Source: Arenibacter palladensis (lineage in GTDB: Bacteria > Bacteroidota > Bacteroidia > Flavobacteriales > Flavobacteriaceae). Taken from it: a stretch of DNA of 64,000 nt. The stretch lies in assembly GCF_900129275.1 (NCBI RefSeq), contig NZ_FQUX01000008.1, positions 186,001-250,000 of the forward strand. The letters run 5' to 3'. Within the stretch, counting starts at the first letter, position 1; the number at the start of each line of letters is the position of its first letter. Below the pieces are notes generated by a model that searched no databases, was not told where the DNA came from, and saw only the letters and a list, made by a program, of their open reading frames with translations. Shown piece after piece: positions 26,163 through 37,114 of the stretch. Position numbers and translations under genes: made by a program.

Positions 26163-29100
26163 ATGATGATCTTTGGGCTACGAACTATGACAACAACCAA
26201 GTCAAAATATCGATTTCTTAGAAGGGCCGCCAAAGTTGTTTTGGTACTTGCTTTGCTTTTTATTGCATTGGTACTTATCATTAGAAGCCCATGGGCCCAG
26301 AATTTCATAGTAAACAAGGCAACACATTACATATCCGGCAGGACCAACACCAAAGTTGAAATAGACCAACTATTTATAACTTTTTCAGGGAACGCTTTTT
26401 TAAAAGGATTATACCTGGAGGATCAAAAAGGGGATACCCTACTGTACTCCAAAACCATGGAGGCAAATGTGCCTCTTAGAGCCCTGTTGTTCCAAAATGA
26501 ATTGAATTTAAAGTCACTTGAATGGGAAGGTTTGCGCGCTCAGATTGAACGAAATTCCGATTCGGAGAAATTTAATTACCAATTTCTCATAGATGCCTTG
26601 ACATCGAAGGATACCATTTCCCAACAGTCCAATGCCGCAGCTATGAAGGTAAAAATAGGCACTCTTGATTTTTCCGACTTTAAACTATCCTATAATGATA
26701 GGGCTTCGGGTTTAGAGGCCAAACTGGACATGGGCACCCTATATATAAATGCCGATAAGACCGATCTTGAAACCATGAATTATGAGTTGGACGAAGTGGC
26801 ATTAGCGGATACCAAAATCCAATACAAACAAAGCAAACCTTTTGCCCCACAGGACAATCCGGACACTAAATTCCCCTATTTGGTGATCAACGAACTAAAT
26901 TTGAACAATATTCTAATGGAATACAATTCCATACCTGAAAATGTAGTGGCAAAGGTAAGATTGGGGGAATTTAAACTGGACCTTCCCAAAGCTGATCTTG
27001 CGAAAAACGAGGTGGAAATAGCATTGTTGTCCCTAAAAAACTCGGACATTTCCCTACAACTCCAAAAGGATAACCCCGTGGTAACGGATTCTACAGCGAT
27101 TCCTACAAGAAAGTCAGCCTTTTCTTGGCCCGATTTCACATTGGCTGCAAATAAAATTTCCCTCGAAAACAATTCTTTACTTTACCAGTTAAACAATACT
27201 CCATCTTCCACAGGGCAATTTAACCCCAACCATATAGCCTTGTCCAATCTTACCTTAAACGCCACGGACCTCAACTACCAACCTAAAAATGCCAGTCTAA
27301 ACTTGGACCGGTTTTCATTCTTGGAAAAAAGTGGCTTCGCATTAAACCAATTGGCCTTTTACGCCAGTCTCAACGATACCTCGGCCTCCGTTTCGGGCTT
27401 AAAAATGGAGACCGGCTCAAGTACTTTGGATGGAGAATTCTCATTGGATTATCCTTCAATTCAAAAACTAATAGATTCCCCAGGGAACACAAAGGTAGAC
27501 CTGCAATTCAACCAAATAAAACTGGCACTTCAGGATGCCCTTTATTTTGAGCCTACCCTAACAGAAAATGAATATTTTACTATTGGCCAACAACATCCCA
27601 TATATGGAAATTTAAATTTACAGGGGACACTTGCTGATCTGAACTTATCCAAATTAAACTTGAATTGGAGCAACACTGCCTTGACAGGTGAAGGCCAATT
27701 ATTCCGGGTAACTGAACCCGATTCACTTGCCTTTGATATTTCAACCTTCAAAGCCACCTCCACCATTGCCGACCTAGAGTTATTTGTAACCGAAAAGGAC
27801 CTGAATATTTCGCTGCCCCAGACTATTATGGTCGAAGCCAAGGCAAAGGGCAGTTTAAAAAACGTTTCCGGGGAAGCCCTTGTAAAAATTCCCGAAGGCA
27901 CTGCCCAAATCACAGGAAACTATTCCAATCTAAATACGATTAACTTTAACGGTAACCTTCAAGTGAGCGATCTACAATTGGGCAAGTTGTTACAAAATGA
28001 TCAACTGGGCACCGTGGCATTTACTATAAATGCATCCGGAAGCGGTAGCAGTATCACTACTTTGAATGCTGAAATGGATTCCAAATTCGACCAACTTTCC
28101 TTCAAAAATTACGATTTTGCCAATCTGGATCTCAATGGAAAAATCCGTAACGGAAAAGGCAACATAAACCTCAATTTCAAGGATGAGAATCTAAATTTTA
28201 CTTCCAGGACAGGAGTAGATTTGAATTCCTCAAATTCAAAATATGGCCTACAACTAAATGTAATTGGTGCGGACCTTCAAGCCCTTGGAATTACTACGGA
28301 AAATATAAAGGCTGGGCTGGAAATGGAAGCCGATTTCACTGGCAACCCAAAAGACTTTATACTGGACGCTTCAATAAAAAATGGGGTGGCTGTTTATGAT
28401 GGACAACAATACCAAATGGGTGAAGTGGAAATTAAATCCAAAATCGATACCCTTAATACGGAAGTTGCCATTATCAGTGATTTTCTTAGCGGGAATTTAT
28501 ATTCCAACGGCTCTCCACAAGGTATAAACACTTCCTTAAAACAATATTTTAAAAATTATTTTCAAGATTCAATAGTACATACCTCCGCTGCCGACACTTT
28601 AAAACTAAAAATGGAATTGAAATTGATTCCAAATTCCATACTAACCAAGGTATTTTTAAAGGATCTGGAACAATTGGACTCTATTGGTGCGCACGCCAAT
28701 TTTGATGCGGCCAAAAGAACCTTGGTGTCGGACTTACAAATACCCTATACCAGATATAAGGGAATGGCACTTGACAGTCTAAGCTTTTCCATAAATGGGG
28801 ATGCTACGAATCTCAATTTCAAGGCAGGTCTGGCCAACCTCCTGGCCGATCCGGTGGACCTTGGAAGAACCACATTGGAGGGTAGGTTGGACAATAGGCA
28901 ATTATTGGTGGATTTCAGTTCTTATGATGGCAATGAAAAAATAACGCACATTGCTTCCGAAATAACGCTGGCCAGGGACACCACCCTACTCCATATCAAT
29001 CCCTTGGAGTTAATATTTAATAAAAAGGAATGGACCATTCCTCAGGACAATCAAATATCCATAGCAGAGAACTTTTTGGAATTCCATAAGGTAACCTTAG

Positions 29101-31175
29101 AAAGAAATTCACAAAAATTAAGCCTTGTAAGCGTAGTTTCCGAAAAGGAGGAAAAACCTCTTAGGCTAACCTTTGAGCAATTTAGACTTCAGACATTTAT
29201 AGGCATGCTAAACCCCGATAGGCCTTTGGCATCTGGGATTGTGAACGGGGATTTCACCCTTGAAAATCTATTCGGTGCCACTGGGATCGTGGCAGATTTT
29301 AATATAACCGATTTAGAAATTTTGGAACATGCCCTTGGCAATCTAAGTCTGAATGCCAATTCCAAAACTAATGGAACCTACGATTTTAATCTAGCTTTAA
29401 AAGGCGGCGGCGCAGATATTGACCTTAACGGGGATTATGCCGCATCCGAAACTGGTGCACAACTAAATTTGGATCTGGATCTAAATAGGATAGACCTCCA
29501 GTTTATAGAAAAATTCTCCCAGGGAAGTTTGAAAGATTCCCATGGTACGCTATCCGGAAATATTGATGTTTCCGGGACAACTTCTTCCCCTATATATTCC
29601 GGTTCCGTTAATTTTCACGACACTGATTTTAATGTGGCAACGTTAAATTCTGTATTTAGAATTTCCGATGAAACCCTTAAAATTGATAACAAGGGGATTT
29701 ATATGGACAATTTTCAGATTACGGACGCCAATGGCAGCAACTTTAAAATGAACGGTTCCATTGGCACTGAAGAATTAACAAATCCCAAATTCAACATCAG
29801 CCTAAATGCCGAACAATTCCAAGCCCTAAACTCCACAAAAGAAGATAACGAATTGTTCTATGGCAAGTCCAGTTTTGATCTGGACCTAAGTGTCAAAGGC
29901 TATTTAAAGCTCCCGGTCATAGAAGGGAGAATCCGGGTCCGTAAAATAACCAATATTACCTACGTAGTCCCCAAAGAGCAGTTGGATGTACAGGAGCGTG
30001 AAGGAGTGGTCCTTTTTGTTAACCGTGACAATCCCGATGCCATCCTCACCAGAAATGACCAGGAAGAAACCCCCGCTTTTTTTTCCGGCATGGATGTTAA
30101 TGTTATTTTGGAAATTGCGGACGATTCGGATTTTAACATCATCATTGATGAGCGTACCGGAGATAACCTTAAAGTATCTGGCAATGCAACCCTAAATCTG
30201 AATATAAAACCCAACGGCTCAACAAATCTCACTGGCCGGTACGAACTAAATGCTGGGCATTATGAGACTTCTTTGTACAATCTGGTAAAACGAAGGTTTG
30301 AAATCAACCCAGGTAGTACCATTGTTTGGCAGGGCGACCCAACGGACGCCAAACTGGACGTAACCGCTGTATACGAGGTGGAAACTTCGGCATCACCTCT
30401 GATGTCATCCGTTATTTCCGGTGAGGATATAAGTGTTGTCAACAAATACCGCCAAGTACTACCCTTTTTGGTATACCTTAATGTTGACGGGGAATTGTTG
30501 GAACCAAAGCTGTCCTTTAGACTGGATATGCCCGAAGACGAACAAGGCTCCCTTGGAGGGGCTGTTTACGGTAGGGTGCAACAGTTAAACCAACAAGAAG
30601 CAGAGTTGAACAAACAAGTATTTGCCTTATTGGCTCTTAATAGGTTTTACCCCGATTCTGGCAGTGATGGAAGTATGGGAGGTACGGCAGCCATTGCAAG
30701 GGACAATGTAAACAAGGTGCTTTCTGGACAGATCAACGCCTTTTCCGACAAGGTTTTTGGAAAATCGGGATTTGAGGTCGATTTTGACCTGGATAGTTTT
30801 ACGGATTATCAAGGAGATAGTCCACAGGACCGCACCCAATTGAACATCAATGCCAAGAAAAAATTGTTCGATGATAGGTTGGTAGTAACGGCGGGCAGTG
30901 CTGTGGATGTGGAAGGGAGTGCGCAATCTGGCCAAGAAGAAACCCCGATTATTGGAAACGTAAGCCTAGAGTATTTACTTACCAAAGATGGGCGTTATAG
31001 ACTAAGGGGCTTTAGAAAGAACGAGTACGAAAATATCATAGACGGTCAATTGATCGTCACAGGAATAGCCCTGATTTTCAACAGGGAATTCAATAAGTTT
31101 AGTCAGTTATTCAATCCCCTGAAAGAGACAAGTACCACTGAGGACAAGGAGAAGGGAGATAAAAAAAATAAATAG
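26163..31175 (+). CDS. tamB: TamB family translocation/assembly protein
   Basis: A 1670-residue AsmA/TamB-type protein. A single N-terminal transmembrane anchor lies at about residues 20-45 (VVLVLALLFIALVLII). The very long middle is made of repeated beta strands with L-x-L-x-G and N-x-x-G patterns, as in the hydrophobic groove of TamB. The C-terminal 400 residues form the conserved TamB_C domain (VVPKEQLDVQEREGVV, LNLNIKPNGSTNLTGRYEL, INAFSDKVFGKSGFEVDFDL). It spans the periplasm and moves lipid or helps barrel proteins insert. Starts at 26166 and 26187 are also in frame. It sits 4 bp upstream of the TamA-like partner. Confidence 0.88.
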   Translation: MMIFGLRTMTTTKSKYRFLRRAAKVVLVLALLFIALVLIIRSPWAQNFIVNKATHYISGRTNTKVEIDQLFITFSGNAFLKGLYLEDQKGDTLLYSKTMEANVPLRALLFQNELNLKSLEWEGLRAQIERNSDSEKFNYQFLIDALTSKDTISQQSNAAAMKVKIGTLDFSDFKLSYNDRASGLEAKLDMGTLYINADKTDLETMNYELDEVALADTKIQYKQSKPFAPQDNPDTKFPYLVINELNLNNILMEYNSIPENVVAKVRLGEFKLDLPKADLAKNEVEIALLSLKNSDISLQLQKDNPVVTDSTAIPTRKSAFSWPDFTLAANKISLENNSLLYQLNNTPSSTGQFNPNHIALSNLTLNATDLNYQPKNASLNLDRFSFLEKSGFALNQLAFYASLNDTSASVSGLKMETGSSTLDGEFSLDYPSIQKLIDSPGNTKVDLQFNQIKLALQDALYFEPTLTENEYFTIGQQHPIYGNLNLQGTLADLNLSKLNLNWSNTALTGEGQLFRVTEPDSLAFDISTFKATSTIADLELFVTEKDLNISLPQTIMVEAKAKGSLKNVSGEALVKIPEGTAQITGNYSNLNTINFNGNLQVSDLQLGKLLQNDQLGTVAFTINASGSGSSITTLNAEMDSKFDQLSFKNYDFANLDLNGKIRNGKGNINLNFKDENLNFTSRTGVDLNSSNSKYGLQLNVIGADLQALGITTENIKAGLEMEADFTGNPKDFILDASIKNGVAVYDGQQYQMGEVEIKSKIDTLNTEVAIISDFLSGNLYSNGSPQGINTSLKQYFKNYFQDSIVHTSAADTLKLKMELKLIPNSILTKVFLKDLEQLDSIGAHANFDAAKRTLVSDLQIPYTRYKGMALDSLSFSINGDATNLNFKAGLANLLADPVDLGRTTLEGRLDNRQLLVDFSSYDGNEKITHIASEITLARDTTLLHINPLELIFNKKEWTIPQDNQISIAENFLEFHKVTLERNSQKLSLVSVVSEKEEKPLRLTFEQFRLQTFIGMLNPDRPLASGIVNGDFTLENLFGATGIVADFNITDLEILEHALGNLSLNANSKTNGTYDFNLALKGGGADIDLNGDYAASETGAQLNLDLDLNRIDLQFIEKFSQGSLKDSHGTLSGNIDVSGTTSSPIYSGSVNFHDTDFNVATLNSVFRISDETLKIDNKGIYMDNFQITDANGSNFKMNGSIGTEELTNPKFNISLNAEQFQALNSTKEDNELFYGKSSFDLDLSVKGYLKLPVIEGRIRVRKITNITYVVPKEQLDVQEREGVVLFVNRDNPDAILTRNDQEETPAFFSGMDVNVILEIADDSDFNIIIDERTGDNLKVSGNATLNLNIKPNGSTNLTGRYELNAGHYETSLYNLVKRRFEINPGSTIVWQGDPTDAKLDVTAVYEVETSASPLMSSVISGEDISVVNKYRQVLPFLVYLNVDGELLEPKLSFRLDMPEDEQGSLGGAVYGRVQQLNQQEAELNKQVFALLALNRFYPDSGSDGSMGGTAAIARDNVNKVLSGQINAFSDKVFGKSGFEVDFDLDSFTDYQGDSPQDRTQLNINAKKKLFDDRLVVTAGSAVDVEGSAQSGQEETPIIGNVSLEYLLTKDGRYRLRGFRKNEYENIIDGQLIVTGIALIFNREFNKFSQLFNPLKETSTTEDKEKGDKKNK

Positions 31176-31179
31176 GATT

Positions 31180-33495
31180 TTGAAGGCAACCATAACATAT
31201 TACTATGCCCTGATATTGCTAATAACAGTAAGTCTATATTCCTGCGGTGTAAATAAATTTATTCCAAATGGGGAATCCTTATATACGGGTAGCAAGATCA
31301 ACATAGAAGCCAATAAAGAAATAGGGAAGACCAAAAAGGTCTCCCAAGAACTGCATACCTTATTGCAACCGGAACCTAATTCCAAAATTCTTGGGATTAG
31401 GCCCGGGCTGTACTTCCATTACAAAGCTCAAAAGAAAAATCCAGGTTTTCTAAACCGATGGCTCAATAAAAAGTTTGGGGAAGAACCAATATACCTATCC
31501 GATGTAAATCCACAACGTATAAAGCAACTAATGCTGAACCGCTTGGACAATCGTGGCTTTTTTTACAGCAAAGTATCTTCCAAATTGGACAGTACCAAGA
31601 AACATGCGGCCCTTAAATACCAAGTGGAACTCCAACAGCCCTATACCCTTGAACAATTTAAGTTGGATAAAGATTCTTTGCCAATTTATAACGATATATC
31701 CAAGGCGCTGACCCAAACAGAAATAAAGCTAGGAAAACGTTTCGACCTGGAACTGATGAAATATGAAAGGGAACGTATAGACCAAGAACTAAAGCAAAAG
31801 GGATATTACAATTTTAATCCCGATTTTTTAATTTTTGAAGTCGATACCAATCGCTATGACAACAAGAAGTTCGATCTTTTTCTAAGGCTTAAAAAAAACG
31901 TTCCCAAAAAGTCCCTTATTCCCTATACCATTGATTCCATTGCCGTATTTCCCAACTATTCGATCGATACGGATACCCTTACGCCCTCCAGAGTCTCAAC
32001 GATCAACGGTATAAGTTTTTTTCAGAAAGAAGAATTTTTTAAACCAGAAAAACTGGAGCCGTATATTTTGTTTGGACTAGGTCAAAAATACAATTCACGA
32101 ACGGCCAGTCTTACCAGTAATCGTCTGTCTTCCTTAGGCACCTATAAATTCGTGAATATTAGATTCAATGAAAAGGACACATCGGCTACGGATAGTGTAG
32201 GATCCCTGTCCGCGGATATATACCTTTCGCCCCTCACCAAAAGGTCGGTTCGTGCAGAATTTCAGGGAGTTACAAAATCCAACGGTTTTGCCGGTCCCGG
32301 AATAGCCGTTACCTACAACAACCGGAACCTGTTTAAAGGGGGCGAGACCTTTGGCATTACAGGAAACTTCGCCTATGAGACACAGCTTTCAGGAGGAAAA
32401 AATACCGGCCTAAGTAGTATTGCTGGGGGATTGAAAGCAGATTTAATAATACCTTCCCTCCTTCCGTTTTCACCAAAAAGTTTTAAATATGCCGTACCCA
32501 AAACCAAAATAAGTTTGGGAACCGATTTCTTAAAGCGCACCAAACTTTATACTTTAAATTCGTTTAACGCGTCCTTTGGATATACCTGGAACGCCAATAG
32601 ATTTGTTTACCACGAACTCAACCCAATTAATGTCAACTATGTAAAACTTTCCAAAACCACTGAAGAATTTACGGCCATTTTGGACAATAATCCATTTCTG
32701 AGTCAAAGTTTTGAACAGCAGTTTATTGCCGGACTAAATTATACCTTCACCTACAACGAATTGGTAGACCGCAACAAAAACAATCCATTTTTCATCTCTA
32801 CAAGTTTGGATATTGCAGGAAATACTTTAAATCTCCTTAGTGGTTCAAAGACCACCATTTTTGGACTTGAATATGCCCAGTATGCCAAGGCCGATATTGA
32901 TATTCGATATTATTTAAAATGGAAAAAAGAACAAGCCTTGGTAGCCAGACTTTATGGCGGATGGGGTGTTCCTTTCGGTAACTCCACCACCCTACCCTTT
33001 GTAAAGCAATTTTTTTCCGGAGGGCCCTATAGTGTAAGGGCATTTAAAATTAGATCGCTGGGTCCAGGCACCTTCAATTCCGAAGAAAATGGCACCTCTT
33101 CCTTTTTTGACCAGTCCGGTAATCTAAAATTGGAAGCCAACCTGGAATACCGATTTCCAATATGGTCCTATTTTAAAGGAGCCATTTTTGCCGATGCCGG
33201 AAACGTCTGGTTGACCAATGAGTTCGAAATTTCAGAGGATGAACCATTAGAGAGTCGCGAGTTCAACGAAGAATTGATAGCCAATGGAAAATTTAGCTCC
33301 AATTGGGCCAAGGAATTAGGTATAGGTGTGGGCCTGGGCCTTAGGATAGACATACAGAGCTTTGTATTGAGGTTCGATTTTGCTTCTCCGTTACAGGTTC
33401 CCTACCTGCCCGAAGGTGAACGTGTCAGAATTCCCTTTTTTGATGGGGGCAGCAATAATCTCATCTTCAATTTCGCCATAGGATACCCATTTTAA
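31180..33495 (+). CDS. tamL: TamL: lipoprotein BamA/TamA-family barrel partner of TamB
   Basis: A 771-residue Omp85-family protein. It has a lipobox (SLYSC, Cys22), POTRA-like repeats at about 100-350, and a C-terminal 16-strand surface-antigen barrel with the signature FFSGGPYSVRAFKIRSLGPG and a final FNFAIGYPF. A lipidated TamA-like protein next to tamB is the Bacteroidota TamL arrangement. The start is TTG (31180): it is the initiator that gives a complete signal peptide, and it is 4 bp after the tamB stop, so translation is coupled. It should act as the outer membrane end of the TamB bridge. Confidence 0.85.
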   Translation: MKATITYYYALILLITVSLYSCGVNKFIPNGESLYTGSKINIEANKEIGKTKKVSQELHTLLQPEPNSKILGIRPGLYFHYKAQKKNPGFLNRWLNKKFGEEPIYLSDVNPQRIKQLMLNRLDNRGFFYSKVSSKLDSTKKHAALKYQVELQQPYTLEQFKLDKDSLPIYNDISKALTQTEIKLGKRFDLELMKYERERIDQELKQKGYYNFNPDFLIFEVDTNRYDNKKFDLFLRLKKNVPKKSLIPYTIDSIAVFPNYSIDTDTLTPSRVSTINGISFFQKEEFFKPEKLEPYILFGLGQKYNSRTASLTSNRLSSLGTYKFVNIRFNEKDTSATDSVGSLSADIYLSPLTKRSVRAEFQGVTKSNGFAGPGIAVTYNNRNLFKGGETFGITGNFAYETQLSGGKNTGLSSIAGGLKADLIIPSLLPFSPKSFKYAVPKTKISLGTDFLKRTKLYTLNSFNASFGYTWNANRFVYHELNPINVNYVKLSKTTEEFTAILDNNPFLSQSFEQQFIAGLNYTFTYNELVDRNKNNPFFISTSLDIAGNTLNLLSGSKTTIFGLEYAQYAKADIDIRYYLKWKKEQALVARLYGGWGVPFGNSTTLPFVKQFFSGGPYSVRAFKIRSLGPGTFNSEENGTSSFFDQSGNLKLEANLEYRFPIWSYFKGAIFADAGNVWLTNEFEISEDEPLESREFNEELIANGKFSSNWAKELGIGVGLGLRIDIQSFVLRFDFASPLQVPYLPEGERVRIPFFDGGSNNLIFNFAIGYPF

Positions 33496-33676
33496 TGCTT
33501 CCTAGAATTTAGGTATCCATTCTATTAAAAAAATCATAAAATTTTCATTATCAAGCAAATGGATCAAAATTGGAATCTTTTGAACTATTGCCTATAGTCA
33601 TTTAGGTCTAATTTTAGTGTAGATAAATTATTAACCCGTCTGCCTATTATTAGCAGACCTTAAATACAAAAATACT

Positions 33677-33862
33677 ATGAACAGTGATCAATTGGAAGGA
33701 AAATGGAAACAGGTCAAAGGTAAGTTCAAACAAAAATACGGTGATCTTACGGACAATGACCTAACTTATTCAGAAGGTAAGTTCGAGGAATTCTTGGGCC
33801 GGTTGCAAGAAAAAACCGGAAAGAGAAAAGAGCAATTAAAAGAGGAGATCGATAATCTATAG
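33677..33862 (+). CDS. CsbD-family stress protein
   Basis: A 61-residue hydrophilic protein with the CsbD pattern throughout: NSDQLEGKWKQVKGKFKQKYGDL followed by the charged GKFEEFLGRLQEKTGKRKEQLK. Family members are small, abundant, general-stress proteins of unknown mechanism. It has its own leader with a GTCTGC/GCAGAC inverted repeat about 20 bp upstream and a strong terminator 30 bp downstream, so it is monocistronic. Confidence 0.9.
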   Translation: MNSDQLEGKWKQVKGKFKQKYGDLTDNDLTYSEGKFEEFLGRLQEKTGKRKEQLKEEIDNL

Positions 33863-33891
33863 CCTCGAACTCAAGAGTATAAATCTCTTTG

Positions 33892-33929
33892 AACAACCCC
33901 TACATTCTTGTGGGGGTTGTTTTTTTTTT
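33892..33929 (+). terminator. Rho-independent terminator after the CsbD gene
   Basis: A 9-bp perfect stem, AACAACCCC (33892-33900) with GGGGTTGTT (33913-33921), a 12-nt loop, and a run of T through 33929. It lies 30 bp after the CsbD stop codon. Confidence 0.85.
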
Positions 33930-34148
33930 GTAGATGAGTAGTATGGAAGCAAACTTAAACCTTGGTTGGAGCCTATATTAAAAATATAGTCAGTTATGTA
34001 TTTCCTTAGAAGTTTAAATGGTATATCCGTGGAATCTTGCCTAATTATTTGGGCGGTCCCTGCCCACCGCAGACCGGCCTAGCGCAAGAAAAGGGTAGTA
34101 GAAAAGAAAGTTGTTAACTGTTAAAAAAAGACCTAATTAAAACAGCAC

Positions 34149-35171
34149 TTATAGCTTATCCGTATTGTCCTTGGCGTATTCCTTTTTGTACATTCGCACA
34201 ATAATCAGGAAAAGACTAATAAGCAGGGGACCAAATATAAGTCCTATAAATCCAAAAATGGGCACACCAACAATTACTCCGATCAATGTAATTAAGGGGT
34301 GTACATTATCCAACTTTTTAAGTACATAGAGCCTGAACAAATTATCGGTAGACCCAACAACGATGAGGCCATAAAGCAGAACTCCCCAAGCTTGAAAATT
34401 GTTGCCTTCGGCAAAAGAAAGAATAAATACAGGTAATATCCCTAACAACGCCCCAATGAAGGGCACCATTGAACCAATGGTAACTATAACAGCCCAGAAG
34501 AACGGAGCTTGAACCCCAAATATTAAAAACCCAATTAGCGCAATTATCCCTTGTGCCAGGGCCACCAAAGGGATTCCCAGAGCGTTGGAACGTACCATAG
34601 TCCCAATTTCATCGCTGATAATTTTTAGATTTTCCTGGCTAATTGGAATATACCTAAATAAGGACTCTTGTAATTCCCGACGATTGGTCAGCATATAAAA
34701 AAGCATAAAATACATGATACCAACAGCAATAAAAACATTAAAGGTTCCACCTGCCAGGCCTTGAAGGTTGTTGGAAAGCCATGTAGACACCCCACTGGGA
34801 TCAATTTGGGAAGTAAAATCATAACCGAATTTATTTTCCAAGGCTGCCAGCTGGGATTCCACCGCAGAAATAACTTTTTCGGAATTTTGAATGGCACTCT
34901 CCACCTTATTACCCAACATAAGAACAATTCCGGAAACAGGTAACAAAATACAAACGAATGATCCTATAAGTAAAACAACCGCAGCCAGATTTGGAGGCCA
35001 CCCTTTTTTTACAAGTTTTGACATGGGTGCACGCAAAAGCACATAAATGGTTATGGCTCCCAAAACACCAGAAAAATAAGGCAGTATCGCCTGAAATATT
35101 AGGCCTCCCAACATAATGATGAGCAATAAACTAAATATTTGTCGAATTATTTTAGGATGGATATGCGTCAT
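34149..35171 (-). CDS. AI-2E family (PerM/TqsA-type) membrane transporter
   Basis: A 340-residue protein with about eight transmembrane helices, a helical extracytoplasmic segment at about 75-140 and the family motif VTIGSMVPFIGALLG followed by the LGILPVFILSF and GVIVGVPIFGFIGLIFGPLL segments. Members include AI-2 exporter TqsA and Na+/H+ antiporters; substrate cannot be told from sequence. It lies in a group of small stress and membrane genes. There is no luxS in the window. Confidence 0.85.
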   Translation of the reverse strand: MTHIHPKIIRQIFSLLLIIMLGGLIFQAILPYFSGVLGAITIYVLLRAPMSKLVKKGWPPNLAAVVLLIGSFVCILLPVSGIVLMLGNKVESAIQNSEKVISAVESQLAALENKFGYDFTSQIDPSGVSTWLSNNLQGLAGGTFNVFIAVGIMYFMLFYMLTNRRELQESLFRYIPISQENLKIISDEIGTMVRSNALGIPLVALAQGIIALIGFLIFGVQAPFFWAVIVTIGSMVPFIGALLGILPVFILSFAEGNNFQAWGVLLYGLIVVGSTDNLFRLYVLKKLDNVHPLITLIGVIVGVPIFGFIGLIFGPLLISLFLIIVRMYKKEYAKDNTDKL

Positions 35172-35453
35172 AGTGGGAATGCCTAATTAATAGGGTCAAT
35201 ATCTATTTAAAAGTTATTTTATGTGTTAATTATCTTTTATATGATCATTACAGTGAATACCTTAAATTACAAAGAGCCTGGAATTCCATAGTATAGAACC
35301 TTCCAATAAAATCCCAAGATCACGATTCTGAAAAATACATAATCGGTCTGTTTCCAATAATAGTCTCCAGTTTAGCTTTTGCCGTATTGGATCTAAAATC
35401 GGGAACATACAATATAGGAAAAAAGAGCTCCAAGCTATTTTATTGACATAATA

Positions 35454-36125
<672 letters not shown>

Positions 36126-37037
36126 ATGGACAACGATAATTCCGAACAATTCTCTTTCAAAGCCTTGCCCAGTTTGATCGTTGAAACCTATAAGTCATGG
36201 TTGTCCAACGACCCTTTTAGGTCCAGTGCGGTGGTAGCCTATTACGCCATACTCTCCCTACCCGCCCTATTGGTGATCATTGTAAATGTTGTTGGGGCAG
36301 TTTGGGGAACGGAAATAGTACAGGGAAAACTAACAGAGGAATTTTCCATGGCCCTGGGTAGTGACGCTGCAACATCTATCCAAGCTATGATAGAGGAAAC
36401 TCAAAGCGTAGAAAAAAGTACCCTATCCTCCATTATTGGTATCGGTATTCTTCTTTTTGCCGCTACTGGGGTAGTATATCACTTAAAAATTTCATTGAAC
36501 GCCATTTGGAGAATTAAATCGGACCCAGAGGTGAAAATAAAAAAAGTGATCATAGACCGTGTATTGAGTTTTGCCTTTATTCTGGCGATCGGTTTTCTAT
36601 TGCTTATCAGTTTCATAGTTACGGCTGCCATATCGATCCTTAACGACTTTATACGCGAGGTTTTGCCCGATGTGCTACTCTATGCAGCTTATACCATTGA
36701 TTTTCTAATTTCCATTGCCATTATATCGGTCCTTTTTGGGCTAATGTTCAAATATCTTCCCGATGCCAAGGTAAAATGGCCTACCGTAAAGGTAGGTGCA
36801 GTTTTAACCGCTCTCCTATTCGTATTGGGAAAATCGGCCTTGGGTTATTATTTCGGACTGGCAGAACCAGGGTCTACTTATGGTGCAGCGGGTACTATTG
36901 TATTAATTCTATTATGGGTATCCTACTCCTGTCTTATCCTATTCTTTGGGGCGGAGTTCACCTATAATTACGCGGAGAGGTTCGGACGTGGCATAAAGCC
37001 CAATAGCAGGGCTGTTAAGGAAAATGATCCCTGTTAG
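36126..37037 (+). CDS. YihY/BrkB-family inner membrane protein
   Basis: A 303-residue protein with about six transmembrane helices. It contains the BrkB/YihY signatures RSSAVVAYYAILSLPALLV near the N-terminus and, near the end, GYYFGLAEPGSTYGAAG and LLWVSYSCLILFFGAEFTY. The ATG at 36126 is chosen over a GTG at 36072 because the N-terminus then matches the family. These proteins were once annotated as RNase BN; the function is unresolved. It ends the stress/membrane group. Confidence 0.88.
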   Translation: MDNDNSEQFSFKALPSLIVETYKSWLSNDPFRSSAVVAYYAILSLPALLVIIVNVVGAVWGTEIVQGKLTEEFSMALGSDAATSIQAMIEETQSVEKSTLSSIIGIGILLFAATGVVYHLKISLNAIWRIKSDPEVKIKKVIIDRVLSFAFILAIGFLLLISFIVTAAISILNDFIREVLPDVLLYAAYTIDFLISIAIISVLFGLMFKYLPDAKVKWPTVKVGAVLTALLFVLGKSALGYYFGLAEPGSTYGAAGTIVLILLWVSYSCLILFFGAEFTYNYAERFGRGIKPNSRAVKENDPC

Positions 37038-37074
37038 TGGTCCTGATGGGCGCAATAGACCTTGGGTGATATTT

Positions 37075-37107
37075 AAAAGTGAGGCCTAGCGTTTTCGCAC
37101 TTTTTTT
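37075..37107. terminator. Possible bidirectional terminator
   Basis: AAAAGTG (37075-37081) can pair with CACTTTT (37098-37104), flanked by A and T runs, between the convergent YihY-type and NTF2-like genes. The loop is long, so the call is weak. Confidence 0.4.
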
Positions 37108-37114
37108 GATGTAT

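Noticed and set aside
34149-35171. Calling the AI-2E-type transporter a quorum-sensing exporter
   Set aside because: The family is broad and no luxS or AI-2 genes are in the window.
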